Source: Harmothoe impar
Taxonomy: Eukaryota; Annelida; Polychaeta; Phyllodocida; Polynoidae
Assembly (NCBI GenBank): GCA_947462335.1
Contig: OX381709.1
Location: 81,716,622-81,780,621, forward strand
DNA: 64,000 bases
Direction of reading: 5' to 3'
Notes under the pieces: model-generated
What the model saw: the letters and a program-made list of their open reading frames with translations, nothing else
Databases searched by the model: none
Told to the model about the DNA's origin: nothing
Part shown: one piece after another, positions 1 through 9,584 of the stretch
Position numbering within the stretch: position 1 is the stretch's first letter
How the letters are laid out: every line of letters begins with the position of its first letter
Made by a program: the position numbers and the translations under genes

Positions 1-547
1 CCTAGCCCTAGTAGAGGCTACTGGTCTGTATAATATAGCCATGGGGGTTGCTTATGAAAATAGATAAGTGAGGCAGATTTTTCCACTCATAATAATCTTT
101 TAAGCGCCCAGGGCGTTTTATATTACTGTAGATTCCTACGTACTACCCGCATCTCGCGTATAACCCGCACCCCCAACTCGGGGGGTTTGGTACGCGTACA
201 AGCCACGGGTAGTACCCGGGAATTTACGGTACATCGAATATGGTATTTCATAAACTTATAATACTGTAGAATATCACTGTACACTGCACTATAGTATGAG
301 TTATAGCCATAGTATCACTTGGCACACATGGAGTACACCGAAATCCACCCGGAGTACAAACTTGATTCTTGTTTCTTTATTAATTGTAGTGGATGGTTGA
401 GCGGCCGGCGCGGCGCTCACACGTCCTCCCGCCCAGATGCGAGTGATGGATGCCAAACTCTCCCTCTTCATCGCGCAGACCGGCGCCGACCCAGCGTTGG
501 CGCGCGATCTGCTCGAAGGTAAGTCAACGCCTCAAGCTATTTTAAAA
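1..547. other. Intergenic DNA with one short family C-type MITE
   Basis: No credible gene is visible. Positions 124-232 hold a small inverted-repeat element that begins TACTGTAGATTCC and ends GGGAATTTACGGTA. It carries the palindromic internal words GCGTATAACCCGC and CGGGTAGTACCCGGG. A short ORF at 319-522 has no recognisable domain and is not called. Confidence 0.5.
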
Positions 548-816
548 TAAGGCCTAAAAAAAAGCTGTGTTCCGGTAACATGTGGCCAAAAAAAATAGGG
601 TCGGTAGGTCGATTTTGAAAACTAATTTTGGACCAAATTCTTTAAGGATAAGGAAAGGAAATTTCTCCCTTTTCTCATCTTTTCAGGCAAATTAAAAAAA
701 AAAATTGTACCGGTAGTGGTGAAATCCCAATTTTAAATGTCTTCAAAAAAAATTAGGGTAGGCCCAAAAATATAGGGTCTGTCCGAAACCAGAGCGCAAG
801 TCTTTTTGAGGCCTTA
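548..816. repeat. Family A MITE, about 270 bp
   Basis: Imperfect inverted termini: TAAGGCCTAAAAAAAAG on the left and TTTTTGAGGCCTTA on the right. Inside each end lie GTGTTCCGGTAACATG and AGGGTCGGTAGGTCG-type words. It is one of about eleven family A copies in the window. There is no ORF, so it is nonautonomous. 817-1260 contains nothing I can name. Confidence 0.75.
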
Positions 817-1261
817 TTGTAAAATCACAGGGAACAGTCACAAATGACATCAATTCATTTATTTCAGGATGCAGCCTACTTTCAGACTCAACCCCCTCGT
901 AAGGTTTGACGGTGTGATATTATAGTATTGAGAACTCTGACCCAGTATCATATGTGGATTTTCCCCCTATAACTTATAAGCCAAGGGCCAAGTACATAAG
1001 TTTTAGACTCTTTACTTTCCTACTGTAACATTTCAGGCAGAGAAAACAAACGATTCAAGACATATATTTGTTGCAGATGGACAGCCTACATTAAAGTCAT
1101 GACTAGCGTTGCGTCGAGTAGTTAACCCTTTAATACTTTAATTGATACGTGAATGAGGCATCAGTTATATGGCATACACATATAAGGGTGTAGGTTTAAT
1201 TAAGATAAAGTTCTATAGGGGTCAGGCTGGTCGTCCTGTGGACGCATCCATTACTTAAGCT

Positions 1262-1395
1262 AGTACTGGCGAGTTAAGCACTGATAACAGCAGTTACATG
1301 GACTCTATGCACCCTAAGAATTCTGCAGTGAATGCAGGGAATTATCTCATTGGCTGATAATGCCTCCAGCTACACGCCTATAAAGATCTCCCCCC
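1262..1395 (+). repeat. Family K dispersed repeat copy
   Basis: Shares GATAAGCACTGAT-like, GTTACATAATGC-like, CCTAAGAATTCTGCAGTG and CTACACGCYTAT words with copies near 46.3, 46.6 and 57.0 kb. The family is defined only by this cross-similarity, and ends and class are unclear. A C homopolymer follows at 1389-1399. Confidence 0.55.
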
Positions 1396-1710
1396 CCCCC
1401 ATCCCATTTTTTATCAAAAAAAAAGTCAACACACTATAGTCCGAAGGTAGAGCAGGGGGGCAAAAAAGGAGTCGCATTCAGAGTGGGGGTATGCGAAGAT
1501 TTTCTGTGCCTCCGTGCAAAATGTGATCAGCATTGTTAAATAATGCCGACCCCGTTATGTCTGATTGGGAGTTACCGGGACCTGTTACATAAGCCGTGCG
1601 GGGTCAGCTGGCCGCCCACCGGCCGCGTCTGGTGAGACTTGGCACGAGCCTCTCCGTGCTACTTATAAGGCGAGCTGCCTCATGGCTATACTAACCGTAA
1701 AACCTCCCGG

Positions 1711-2102
1711 ATACTGTGGTCGTACTTTATTTCGCTGGGTATATATTTTCGCTTTATTCGCAGAAATGAAAAATCCGTGAAATTCTTGTATACTACAGTA
1801 TGGAATAAATACCTGCGAATTAGTCTTTTTTGCCATCTCAGCGAAAATGTACACCCGTGAATATAAGTACTTTCACAGTAGCCAGACACACCAGACATGA
1901 CCTACCGTAGATATTTTCGCGCTGTACATATCTTTGCGATTTTCGCGGAAATCCGTGAAAATATGTACAGAGAGAATATCTATCCACTGTAGTTAACAAA
2001 CTACAATATTCCGAAAATCGCGAATTTTATACACGCAAAATTGTACTTTTTAGCAAATTTCGCGAAAATTTATACACGCGAAATTATCTACATTTACAGT
2101 AT
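1711..2102. repeat. Family D foldback MITE cluster (two to three copies)
   Basis: Repeated ATATTTTCGC, GCGAAAATATGTAC and CGCGAAATT words lie in opposite orientations and are bounded by TACTGT/ACAGTA-type ends. Sub-copies are roughly 1711-1880, 1903-1992 and 2004-2102. The short ORFs on both strands here are shadows of this palindromic sequence. Confidence 0.7.
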
Positions 2103-2335
2103 TAATACCCAGTGACTTCGCCATTTTGGGTATTCGCTGGTTTAGGTAAAAAACACAGATAAGCCTTATCACAATGGGAACCATGTCTGTGGTAACCAGC
2201 ATATCCTTGGACAGCCTTGTACCCGTTTTATCCTAGCAGGGTTCCCGCCTAATCCCTATAACCGCACCTGAGTTTTGAGAAAATTGTATAAGCCGCAACT
2301 GGGGTCTGACATTTGCTACCTTAGTTTTGTACTCT

Positions 2336-2640
2336 AAACCACGGTGGAGACACAGAACTCGCCCTCGTCTGGCCCCCACCAGCAAGCTGTGGTTAATTCT
2401 ACATACCTTTTCATAACCATTGTCTATCTATTACTTAAACCACGGTGGTCGGCTAAGACAAAGGCTTCACACCTTGGTTATATTGCATACCGTGGTTTAA
2501 AACAGATAGACAATGGTTATGAAAGGGTATTAGAATTAACCACAGCTTGCTGGTAGGGCGACTTGGGTCGCCCTAGTCTGGCCCTACCAGCAAGCTGTGG
2601 TTAATTCTACATACCCTATCATAACCATAGTCTATCTTTT
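2336..2640. repeat. Foldback repeat with CCACGGTGG and CAGCAAGCTGTGGTTAATTC
   Basis: The segment at about 2386-2445 recurs inverted at about 2496-2556 and again in direct orientation at 2583-2636. Shared words include CAGCAAGCTGTGGTTAATTC and ATAACCATTGTCTATC. A long hairpin is predicted. The 70-residue ORF here is a shadow. Confidence 0.7.
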
Positions 2641-2723
2641 ACATACACTCAGGTCCTTGTAGGTTAACCATTACATATTTCCAAAGCCATGTTTGGTACC
2701 AAATTTACAAGTGTACTGCATGT

Positions 2724-2915
2724 GATTGGCGTATAAGCCGCGGCTTATACACGACGCTTTACGGTACCTGTGTGCAGACGTGGTGGCCTATTAGCACTAG
2801 GAGGCCCTTAACCATTTAAGGGCGGTATAATACCTTAATGCATCATGCCTATGGTCGTCATGATGCATGAATGCAGCAGGTAACTTACCAGTGCTGCATT
2901 CAAACACGAGGTTTT
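2724..2915. repeat. Family C fragment next to half of a family E element
   Basis: 2730-2768 holds GCGTATAAGCCGCGGCTTATAC followed by TTTACGGTACC, a C-type terminus. 2806-2912 holds the left half of family E: a CCATTTAAGGGCGG end, then TCGTCATGATGCATGAATGC. The right terminus of E is missing. Confidence 0.6.
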
Positions 2916-3053
2916 ATAGTACAGTAAAGTCTAGCGAGAAACAGCGGCTTGTATGCAAATCATGCCGCCTTCCATTCAGAACCAAACATCACTATATAGA
3001 CGGTGCGGCCTATTCGAGAGTTTTAAGATGTGTACTACAGTACTAAACTCGCC

Positions 3054-3190
3054 ATACTGTAAACATACTTTATTTCGCGCTGTACATATTTTCGCAATTT
3101 TCGTGGAAATGAAAATCCACGAAAATAAGTACAGAGCGATGGCTAATTCGTGGAAATATACATATGCGAAAATATGTACGTTTACAGTAA
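3054..3190. repeat. Family D MITE
   Basis: It begins ATACTGTAAACATAC and ends GTACGTTTACAGTAA, with inverted ATATTTTCGC and GCGAAAATATGTACG words. A C-type remnant with GGTGCGGCTTATAC and TTTACGGTACC follows at 3203-3292. Confidence 0.7.
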
Positions 3191-3327
3191 TCATAACCTC
3201 TTTTCGGCTTATAGCATTCTCTAAAGTGAGGGGTGCAGCTCATAGGAGGGTGCGGCTTATACATAAGCCTTAAGGCTTTACGGTACCTGTAATTAGACCT
3301 GGTGGGTATTAAAGCACTATGCGGCCT

Positions 3328-3574
3328 TAAACCCTTTAAGGACACATGTCTCTAAAAGATGACATGTGTCGTCGTCATGATGCACTAATGCATCCCCGGC
3401 GAGTAAATCGCCTGTGCTACATTAGTGCATCATGCTGACCCTCCGAGTGTGTTTCAGCCCCGTAGGGTCTGCATGATGCTTGAATGTAGCCCTGGCAAGT
3501 CACTCGCCAGGGCTACATTCGAGCACCATGACGACCATGGGAATGATGCTTGATGCCGTCCTTAAAGGGTTAAG
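3328..3574. repeat. Family E MITE, two-hairpin form
   Basis: The ends are TTAAACCCTTTAAGGACA and GTCCTTAAAGGGTTAAG. Two hairpin modules lie inside, each pairing a TGATGCAYKAATGC arm with its complement. They are separated by a CCGACCCTNNGAGTGT spacer. Confidence 0.8.
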
Positions 3575-4587
3575 GGCTAAGTAGTGAGGACACACATTAC
3601 GACAGTCCCTTTGAACAACCGGGTCGGCCAGACTCCCTTTGTATGACGTCACAGCCCTACAAGTGACGTCACAGGGCCTCGTGATCTCCTCAAGGAGCGT
3701 CTTGGGGTCATGACCTCCTCACTCTCCGGGCAGAGCTGCAGATGTAAAGTCAGTAGTGGAAGTAATCTCCCAGCGGATGTTAGGGAGCAGATAGCTCAGG
3801 ACGGTCGTGTCTAGTAGTTGGTAAATAGCCACTGTACGGCACTGTGATGTGTAGGCTTGTTGTTTACGTCGGCAAGTCTATAATAGCTCATGCTATAAAA
3901 AATACAGACTGACACAGTTCTATATGGCTTATTAGGCCAAAAAAAAAAGAAGTTGTGTTCAGGTAACATGGCCCAAAAAAAAATAGGGTAGGTAGGTCGG
4001 CAATGGGTTATTTATGGGGGGGGGGGTGTGTGCAATACGGCAGTTCTTGGTTAAAGCAATGTCTCTGCCGTATTCCATGAAAAATAAACTTCAGTTCCCA
4101 CAAAAAAACACAATAGCCTTCTCCACCTTAAAGCATAAATGTTTGCTAGTAGTTGCTAACTTAGGCTAACAAGGCTCTATGATTAATTGAATCTTAGTCT
4201 GGCACAGCATAGTTAGTGCAGCATTCTTGCCATATGGCCACCGTGCATTAACAAATTTCCTATCAGGAATTGTACATTTACAACTGGTGAAAATCTGGAA
4301 AGCATACTTTACATTTAGAGATTCTTAAAGATGGGTTAGGAGCTAATTTAGGGTTAATCTATATTTTTCATTTTTTTAACGTATTTGTGTTCATAATGTC
4401 CATATTAAAATGTGTCTAGCTTTTTAAATCATTCTGATACATATAAATCCATAAATGTAGAGCAATTCATGGTCAGAATAGGTCAGAATTATTTTAAAAG
4501 CTACACACATATTCATATAGACATTATGAACACCAATATGTTGAAAAACTGAAAACTAAAAATTAGCTCCTAACTCATCTTTAAAAT
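3575..4587. other. Gene-free stretch with a truncated family A end
   Basis: 3933-4004 carries only the left terminus of family A (TTAGGCCAAAAAAAAAAG, GTTGTGTTCAGGTAACATGG), and then similarity stops near a G homopolymer at 4017-4026. An AT-rich foldback around 4310-4580 has TTAGGAGCTAATTT-type ends. No gene is seen. This stretch lies 3' of the receptor exons and could include their 3' UTR. Confidence 0.4.
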
Positions 4588-4658
4588 TCAACTATCAGGT
4601 CTGGGGCAAGCCTCCTGCAGGTTGAGTCCCTTTAAAGTTAGTGACCTTGATACGATCT

Positions 4659-5033
4659 TCAGGTATATAATAAATGGCATAGACATACTGCAGTGACCAC
4701 AGCATTGAGTATCAATGCCAGTCCAAGTGTCGCGGATTTGTGATACACATAGAAGGCCATGGAGTATGTTGGTAAGAATGCCAGCCACACAAACAGGGTG
4801 GTTGTGACCGAGATGAAGATGTACCATGATTCATTGAAGTTGTCAGGGAGTTTCCGGGTGAGGAGGCCATACACAGTACACAGTAGCAGGAGCAGGAGGT
4901 TGTAGGACAGAGGAATCAGGAGACTTTCTGAAGAAATGTGGCATACCAGCTCCACAAATTTCTCTGTGCTAACAGGCATTTGAAGTCGCTCTCCCAGGTC
5001 ATAGATTAAGGTGCATGCCACCACAATTGCAAC
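4659..5033 (-). CDS. Family C GPCR, last visible exon (TM5-TM7), frame-broken end
   Basis: On the minus strand the exon begins right after a good acceptor (TTACTTCATTTCAG) at 5034, in phase 0, matching the upstream donor. It encodes the end of TM4, extracellular loop 2 (VCHISSESLLIPL), TM5 with LSYNLLLLLLCTVYG, the loop motif TRKLPDNFNES, TM6 with VWLAFLPTY, and part of TM7. These are hallmark family C (mGluR/CaSR-type) segments. The frame stops with TGA in mid TM7. In a different frame the same DNA (about 4685-4640) reads YVYAIYYIPEDRIKVTN, which looks like the usual family C exit from TM7 (PKxYxxLFxPE). I infer a small frame-disrupting deletion or a sequence error near 4685. No cytoplasmic tail in the original frame is visible. 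Confidence 0.75.
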   Translation of the reverse strand, partial: VAIVVACTLIYDLGERLQMPVSTEKFVELVCHISSESLLIPLSYNLLLLLLCTVYGLLTRKLPDNFNESWYIFISVTTTLFVWLAFLPTYSMAFYVYHKSATLGLALILNAVVTAVCLCHLLYT

Positions 5034-5196
5034 CTGAAATGAAGTAATTGCCTTAGAAGTGTCTCATCTATAAATTATGATTTCATAATGCTTTTTTTTC
5101 AATACTTATTAGGTTGACACGATCAACTGTTTACAGGACTGATTAAACCATAGCCATGGAAATAAGTGAATACAATTTATGATATATAACTGACTG

Positions 5197-5563
5197 TAAG
5201 GCCACTCAAAAAAGAATCTGGTTTCTCATCACTGAGCACTGAAAAATATGACGAGGGTGTTTTTATTTTATTTTTTTTATTTTTTACTGAGGGGCCAAAA
5301 TGTATAGGAAAATGTAGACTTTCTCGGGGAAATTTCACACTTTAGTAGTAAAAGCATTTATTGATTTACAGAAGTTGGAAAATGTAAGTTATTCTTAGCC
5401 CACTGCAATGCTGACAGTATGCGCTTTAATTTGATACCAAATATGGCAAAATTTCTCAATATTTAACACATTTTTTCATAAAAATGTTAATAAAAAAGAA
5501 GTTTTCCCCAAATCATGATTTTCATGATGTGCGTGGTAATGAGAAACCAGATTTTGGCCTAAG
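5197..5563. repeat. Family B MITE inside a receptor intron
   Basis: The inverted ends are GGCCACTCAAAAAAGAATC and GAAACCAGATTTTGGCC, flanked by TAA on both sides (possible target duplication). Both arms carry TTTCTCATCAC or its complement. It lies in the intron between the exons at 4659-5033 and 5603-7191. Confidence 0.75.
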
Positions 5564-5602
5564 ATAAGATACATTGTATCAAAGAGAATATTGTATGCTT
5601 AC

Positions 5603-7191
5603 CAGAATGCTTATCAGGGTCAGGCTGAACAGTGCCAGTGCCTTTCTGCTGATAAACCTGATGACCTGCTGACATTTCTCTGCTGCAGCAAAGATTCGGT
5701 AGACACGAGTTGTTTTCAGAAGTAGCGGGACAAAGGTGAGAGTACAGCTCACATGGAAGGAGTAGTACTGGATTAGACAGAGGGAGTAGATGGGCTTAGC
5801 TACCAGAAGTATCGCTGTAGGGTAGGACAAAAATAATGCCAAAAGTATTGTCATCATTTGCTCCAAACTAGATCCTTTTACAACTTTCTTTGTCCTGTAC
5901 CTGAGGAAAATGTATAAAATGGCAATCGTTGATAAGAGACCAATAGCTGAGATTCCAAGCATCACTAAACCTATTGGATCAATCCAGTCCATATACGATG
6001 GTGGTATCGCTTCACATGCAGTAAAGCTTTCCTGGAGAGGCCATGTTAGAACAGGACATACATTGCATCCTTGTAGATCATCTCTTACTACCTCATTGTC
6101 TCTGCAAAGTCGGCATTCCCAGCAGCATTTCTCTTCTCCCTTGATGTAGAACTCTCCAGGTTTACATGGCTTGGCACATACAGACTCAGAAGTTATGGAG
6201 GGAGTCAGATGAAGAGACTGATTCAATGAAAACCACTTGAGTTTTTTCATGTCCATGTTTAATACTTCCTTTTCAATAAGAAACTTTCCAACAGTGACAT
6301 ACTCCGCTCCACCCTGACCATCTGGCTGCATTTGTCGTATATCATAGTCACTCAATCCATCACCGTTTACATTAAATCTAACATGCCGCCTGTAGCCATG
6401 AAATGTTGTGTTTCTAATGAATTTCAAAAGTTCTGGACCCGTAACACATTCTTCAAGTAACGACTTGTCATTAAATGCTGATGGGCATCTCCGACGTATC
6501 AGTGTATCGAGAGCAAAAGCCATTACATTGAAAATATCAATGAAAGCTCTATGAGTAGTGGTTATAGAGTGTTGTGGATGGTCTCCCAATACTTCATAAT
6601 CAGGCATGAGCCATTTTCTCCCTTATCCAATTCCATGCTACAATGCCAATCTTCTGGAGTATGTTTCTCAAATACACCTGCTGTGTCGTAATGTGCCCAG
6701 GGTGAGAGGGTCTTGTAGTAGTTCACAAATGATTCATATGGCCTTGATTTTTTTTGAGCAAAATCGATCTTCAAGTAATTGATGAATGAAGCATCATTAG
6801 GTGGTAGAAACCCATCTGTGCCCAAGAATATAAACTCTCCATAGGCCTTAGCTCTGTTCACGGCATTCAGAACACCAGTTGCATTTATTCTGAATATTAT
6901 TACAACTTTAGCTTTAGAGTGTATTCCTAGCCTTCTTACGACTTCATCATAGTCCTCATCAATATACACATCGTGCAGCAACTCTACAGAATATGCAATA
7001 CAAATCGCATATTTCTTTGCCATAACTCTAATTTCTGTTAAGCCATTCCGACTGTAAACTGACGGAGTGCCAATGACTGAGATGTAGGTACAGTTGAAAG
7101 CGACAATCATGTCCATGATGACCTTTGTCTGGTACTTATCTGGGGGAACCACTCTATTGAAATACCCAAACTGCTTTCTATCACTCAGGTA
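5603..7191 (-). CDS. Family C GPCR, large exon: ligand domain lobe 2, Cys-rich domain, TM1-TM4
   Basis: The exon starts after an AG acceptor (CCTCACATTAG) at 7192 and ends at a strong donor (CTG|GTAAGC) at 5603. The first residues, YLSDRKQFGYFNRVVPPDKY, match the mGluR-family LSD...YFxRVVPPDxYQ block. Next comes lobe 2 of the Venus-flytrap domain, with SVYSRNG and a FLGTDGF block that keeps the Asp used by mGluRs for the amino-acid ligand. The Cys-rich NCD3G domain follows (CxKPCKPGEFY, CCWECRLC, CNVCP). Then come TM1, TM2, TM3 with the LLKTTRVYRIF motif, and TM4. The frame changes by one base near 6606: the upstream frame runs through GSCLIMKYWE to a stop, while PDYEVLGDHP and all later homology lie in the other frame. 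No intron border explains the switch, so I infer a one-base indel or sequence error. The product would be a plasma-membrane dimeric receptor. The ligand is unknown. Confidence 0.85.
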
Positions 7192-7234
7192 CTAATGTGA
7201 GGAATTTTGTACATGCTGAGCAGGCGGCTTTGGG

Positions 7235-7568
7235 GGACGTTCATACCACTAAGGGCTAAAAAAAAAAAAGTTTTCGGAGCGATCGGACGCGTTTTAGGAA
7301 ATGTGACATTGTGAGGTGCGTCATGCCAGCGCGAACGCGACAGATTTTGCGGCCTACCCCGGGTTTCGTCGCCGCCGGTCGAGGGGAAAGGGTCTTGCGG
7401 CGTGACCGCGTTTCGACCGCGTTCCGGCCGCGAGCGGCCCGCCGCGGCTCCAGAAATTAACATAGAAAAGGATGGGGAGAAAACGCGGTCGTCGTTTTCT
7501 CTGGTGTTTACGGTCCGATCTCTACGAAATTCTAGGACGGGGAGGCCCCGCCGGGCCCCCAGGCCTAC
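7235..7568. repeat. GC-rich island, left part (split by an LTR element)
   Basis: GC-rich sequence with CCCCGGGTTTCGTCGCCGCC and TCTGGTGTTTACGGTCCG words recurs after the LTR element at 9585. The LTR element therefore inserted between units of this island. ORFs on both strands are composition shadows. Confidence 0.7.
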
Positions 7569-8468
7569 TGAGCTGGATGCTTTTGGGATATGGGAACTGT
7601 TTGTATACCGCTTATAGTTGATCTTAGGGAACTAGTTTAATATGCCCAATACATGCTCATCTTGCATTGGACAAAGAGCACTCTTGAGAGGTGTTAATGT
7701 TAATTATATATTTATTGCCACAAACCACAAGTACTGAATGATGTTTCTCAATATAATATAAATGCCAAATAGTCTGTAGTGTTCATGGGGAATGCACAGT
7801 TATTATACTCTCATCTCAATACATGCTAAGTCCAAACACAAGTCCACACTAGTCTCCATAGTCATACAGAGTATCCAATGCAGTTAAGTCACACAGCAGC
7901 AGTCTCACAATCATTATCTCCATGTAGGTCCTTGTCAGTCTATAGGACAATAATCCAAGTTCCTCTCCTGTCATGGTGACCAGTGTTGCCTTCAGTCTCA
8001 CAGAACAAAGTGACTACATCCCTCCCTTGAGTAGGAGGCTGACTGCCATTTTATAGTCCTTCAGGCAATAACTCTTCCTTCCGTATCCTGGAATGAGTAA
8101 CTCTGGCTCCACATCCTGTTGTGAGTCAGTCAACAAGGGAAATCCCCATATGAGTCAGTCACTGAGTCATATCCTGGTATGAGTCAGTCCTCAGGGGAGA
8201 TCCCACCATGAATCAGTGCCCAAGGCACATCCTGGTGTGAATCAGTCCCCCTGATACATCCTGTTTCATGTGAATCCTAGAGTGGGAGTTCATCTAGTTA
8301 ATCCAGTACCATTACTCACAGGCTTACATTATGTTCTCTTGTATAGTTTCTTCCCTGTGCATTCCCATATCAATGACTTCTAGTATATAACACAGTAATA
8401 CACATGTATGTTTAACCATTAATCTAAGTTGTGTGTGAGTGAGTATTCCTGCCACTCACACGACAACA
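7569..8468 (-). repeat. LTR copy 1 (3' LTR if the element is on the minus strand)
   Basis: Direct repeat of 8685-9584. It contains a local array with four perfect TGAGTCA (AP-1 type) words at 8122-8128, 8151-8157, 8163-8169 and 8180-8186, plus diverged TGAATCA copies. Confidence 0.88.
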
Positions 8469-8684
8469 CACGCTCCGGTTTCTTCTAAAAATGGTTACAA
8501 AACCATTTTTGCTATTGCAAATTCATATGATTATTATACTCTTTCTTTCTGATTCACCTACTTGGTGTTTACTTATTATTTCTCATACACCATTGTAGGA
8601 GTTGCTTTTCTGCTGCTTCTTCCAGTTTCAATTCTCTAAGAATACATCAATTTCGGCTTAATTATGCCCCGGTTCTCCACCATA

Positions 8685-9584
8685 TGAGCTGGATGCTTTT
8701 GGGATATGGGAACTGTTTGTATACCGCTTATAGTTGATCTTAGGGAACTAGTTTAATATGCCCAATACATGCTCATCTTGCATTGGACAAAGAGCACTCT
8801 TGAGAGGTGTTAATGTTAATTATATATTTATTGCCACAAACCACAAGTACTGAATGATGTTTCTCAATATAATATAAATGCCAAATAGTCTGTAGTGTTC
8901 ATGGGGAATGCACAGTTATTATACTCTCATCTCAATACATGCTAAGTCCAAACACAAGTCCACACTAGTCTCCATAGTCATACAGAGTATCCAATGCAGT
9001 TAAGTCACACAGCAGTAGTCTCACAATCATTATCTCCATGTAGGTCCTTGTCAGTCTATAGGACAATAATCCAAGTTCCTCTCCTGTCATGGTGACCAGT
9101 GTTGCCTTCAGTCTCACAGAACAAAGTGACTACATCCCTCCCTTGAGTAGGAGGCTGACTGCCATTTTATAGTCCTTCAGGCAATAACTCTTCCTTCCAT
9201 ATCCTGGAATGAGTAACTCTGGCTCCACATCCTGTTGTGAGTCAGTCAACAAGGGAAATCCCCATATGAGTCAGTCACTGAGTCATATCCTGGTATGAGT
9301 CAGTCCTCAGGGGAGATCCCACCATGAATCAGTGCCCAAGGCACATCCTGGTGTGAATCAGTCCCCCTGATACATCCTGTTTCATGTGAATCCTAGAGTG
9401 GGAGTTCATCTAGTTAATCCAGTACCATTACTCACAGGCTTACATTATGTTCTCTTGTATAGTTTCTTCCCTGTGCATTCCCATATCAATGACTTCTAGT
9501 ATATAACACAGTAATACACATGTATGTTTAACCATTAATCTAAGTTGTGTGTGAGTGAGTATTCCTGCCACTCACACGACAACA
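8685..9584 (-). repeat. LTR copy 2 (5' LTR if the element is on the minus strand)
   Basis: Almost identical to 7569-8468. The two differences seen are AGCAGC/AGCAGT and CTTCCG/CTTCCA. The same TGAGTCA-rich block is present. Confidence 0.88.

Larger units (their letters stand above)
7569..9584 (-). mobile_element. Nonautonomous LTR retroelement, 900 bp LTRs and 216 bp interior
   Basis: Two 900 bp direct repeats (7569-8468 and 8685-9584) begin TGAGCTGG and end CGACAACA, giving the canonical TG...CA ends. They flank only 216 bp (8469-8684). CTAC occurs directly before the first and directly after the second repeat (7565-7568 and 9585-9588), a 4 bp target duplication. By eye I count two differences between the repeats. 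On the minus strand the interior starts TATGGTGGAGAACCGGGG, a possible primer-binding site, and ends with the purine-rich AGAAGAAACCGGAG before the next LTR, so I place it on the minus strand. No gag or pol is present, so mobilisation would need proteins in trans. The architecture resembles TRIM-type elements but with unusually long LTRs. It sits in the gap between receptor exon 1 and the next visible exon. Confidence 0.9.

Noticed and set aside
2338..2640. Possible small RNA gene because of the strong hairpin
   Set aside because: The three-fold repeated arms and flanking MITEs point to a foldback repeat; there is no evidence of a conserved precursor.
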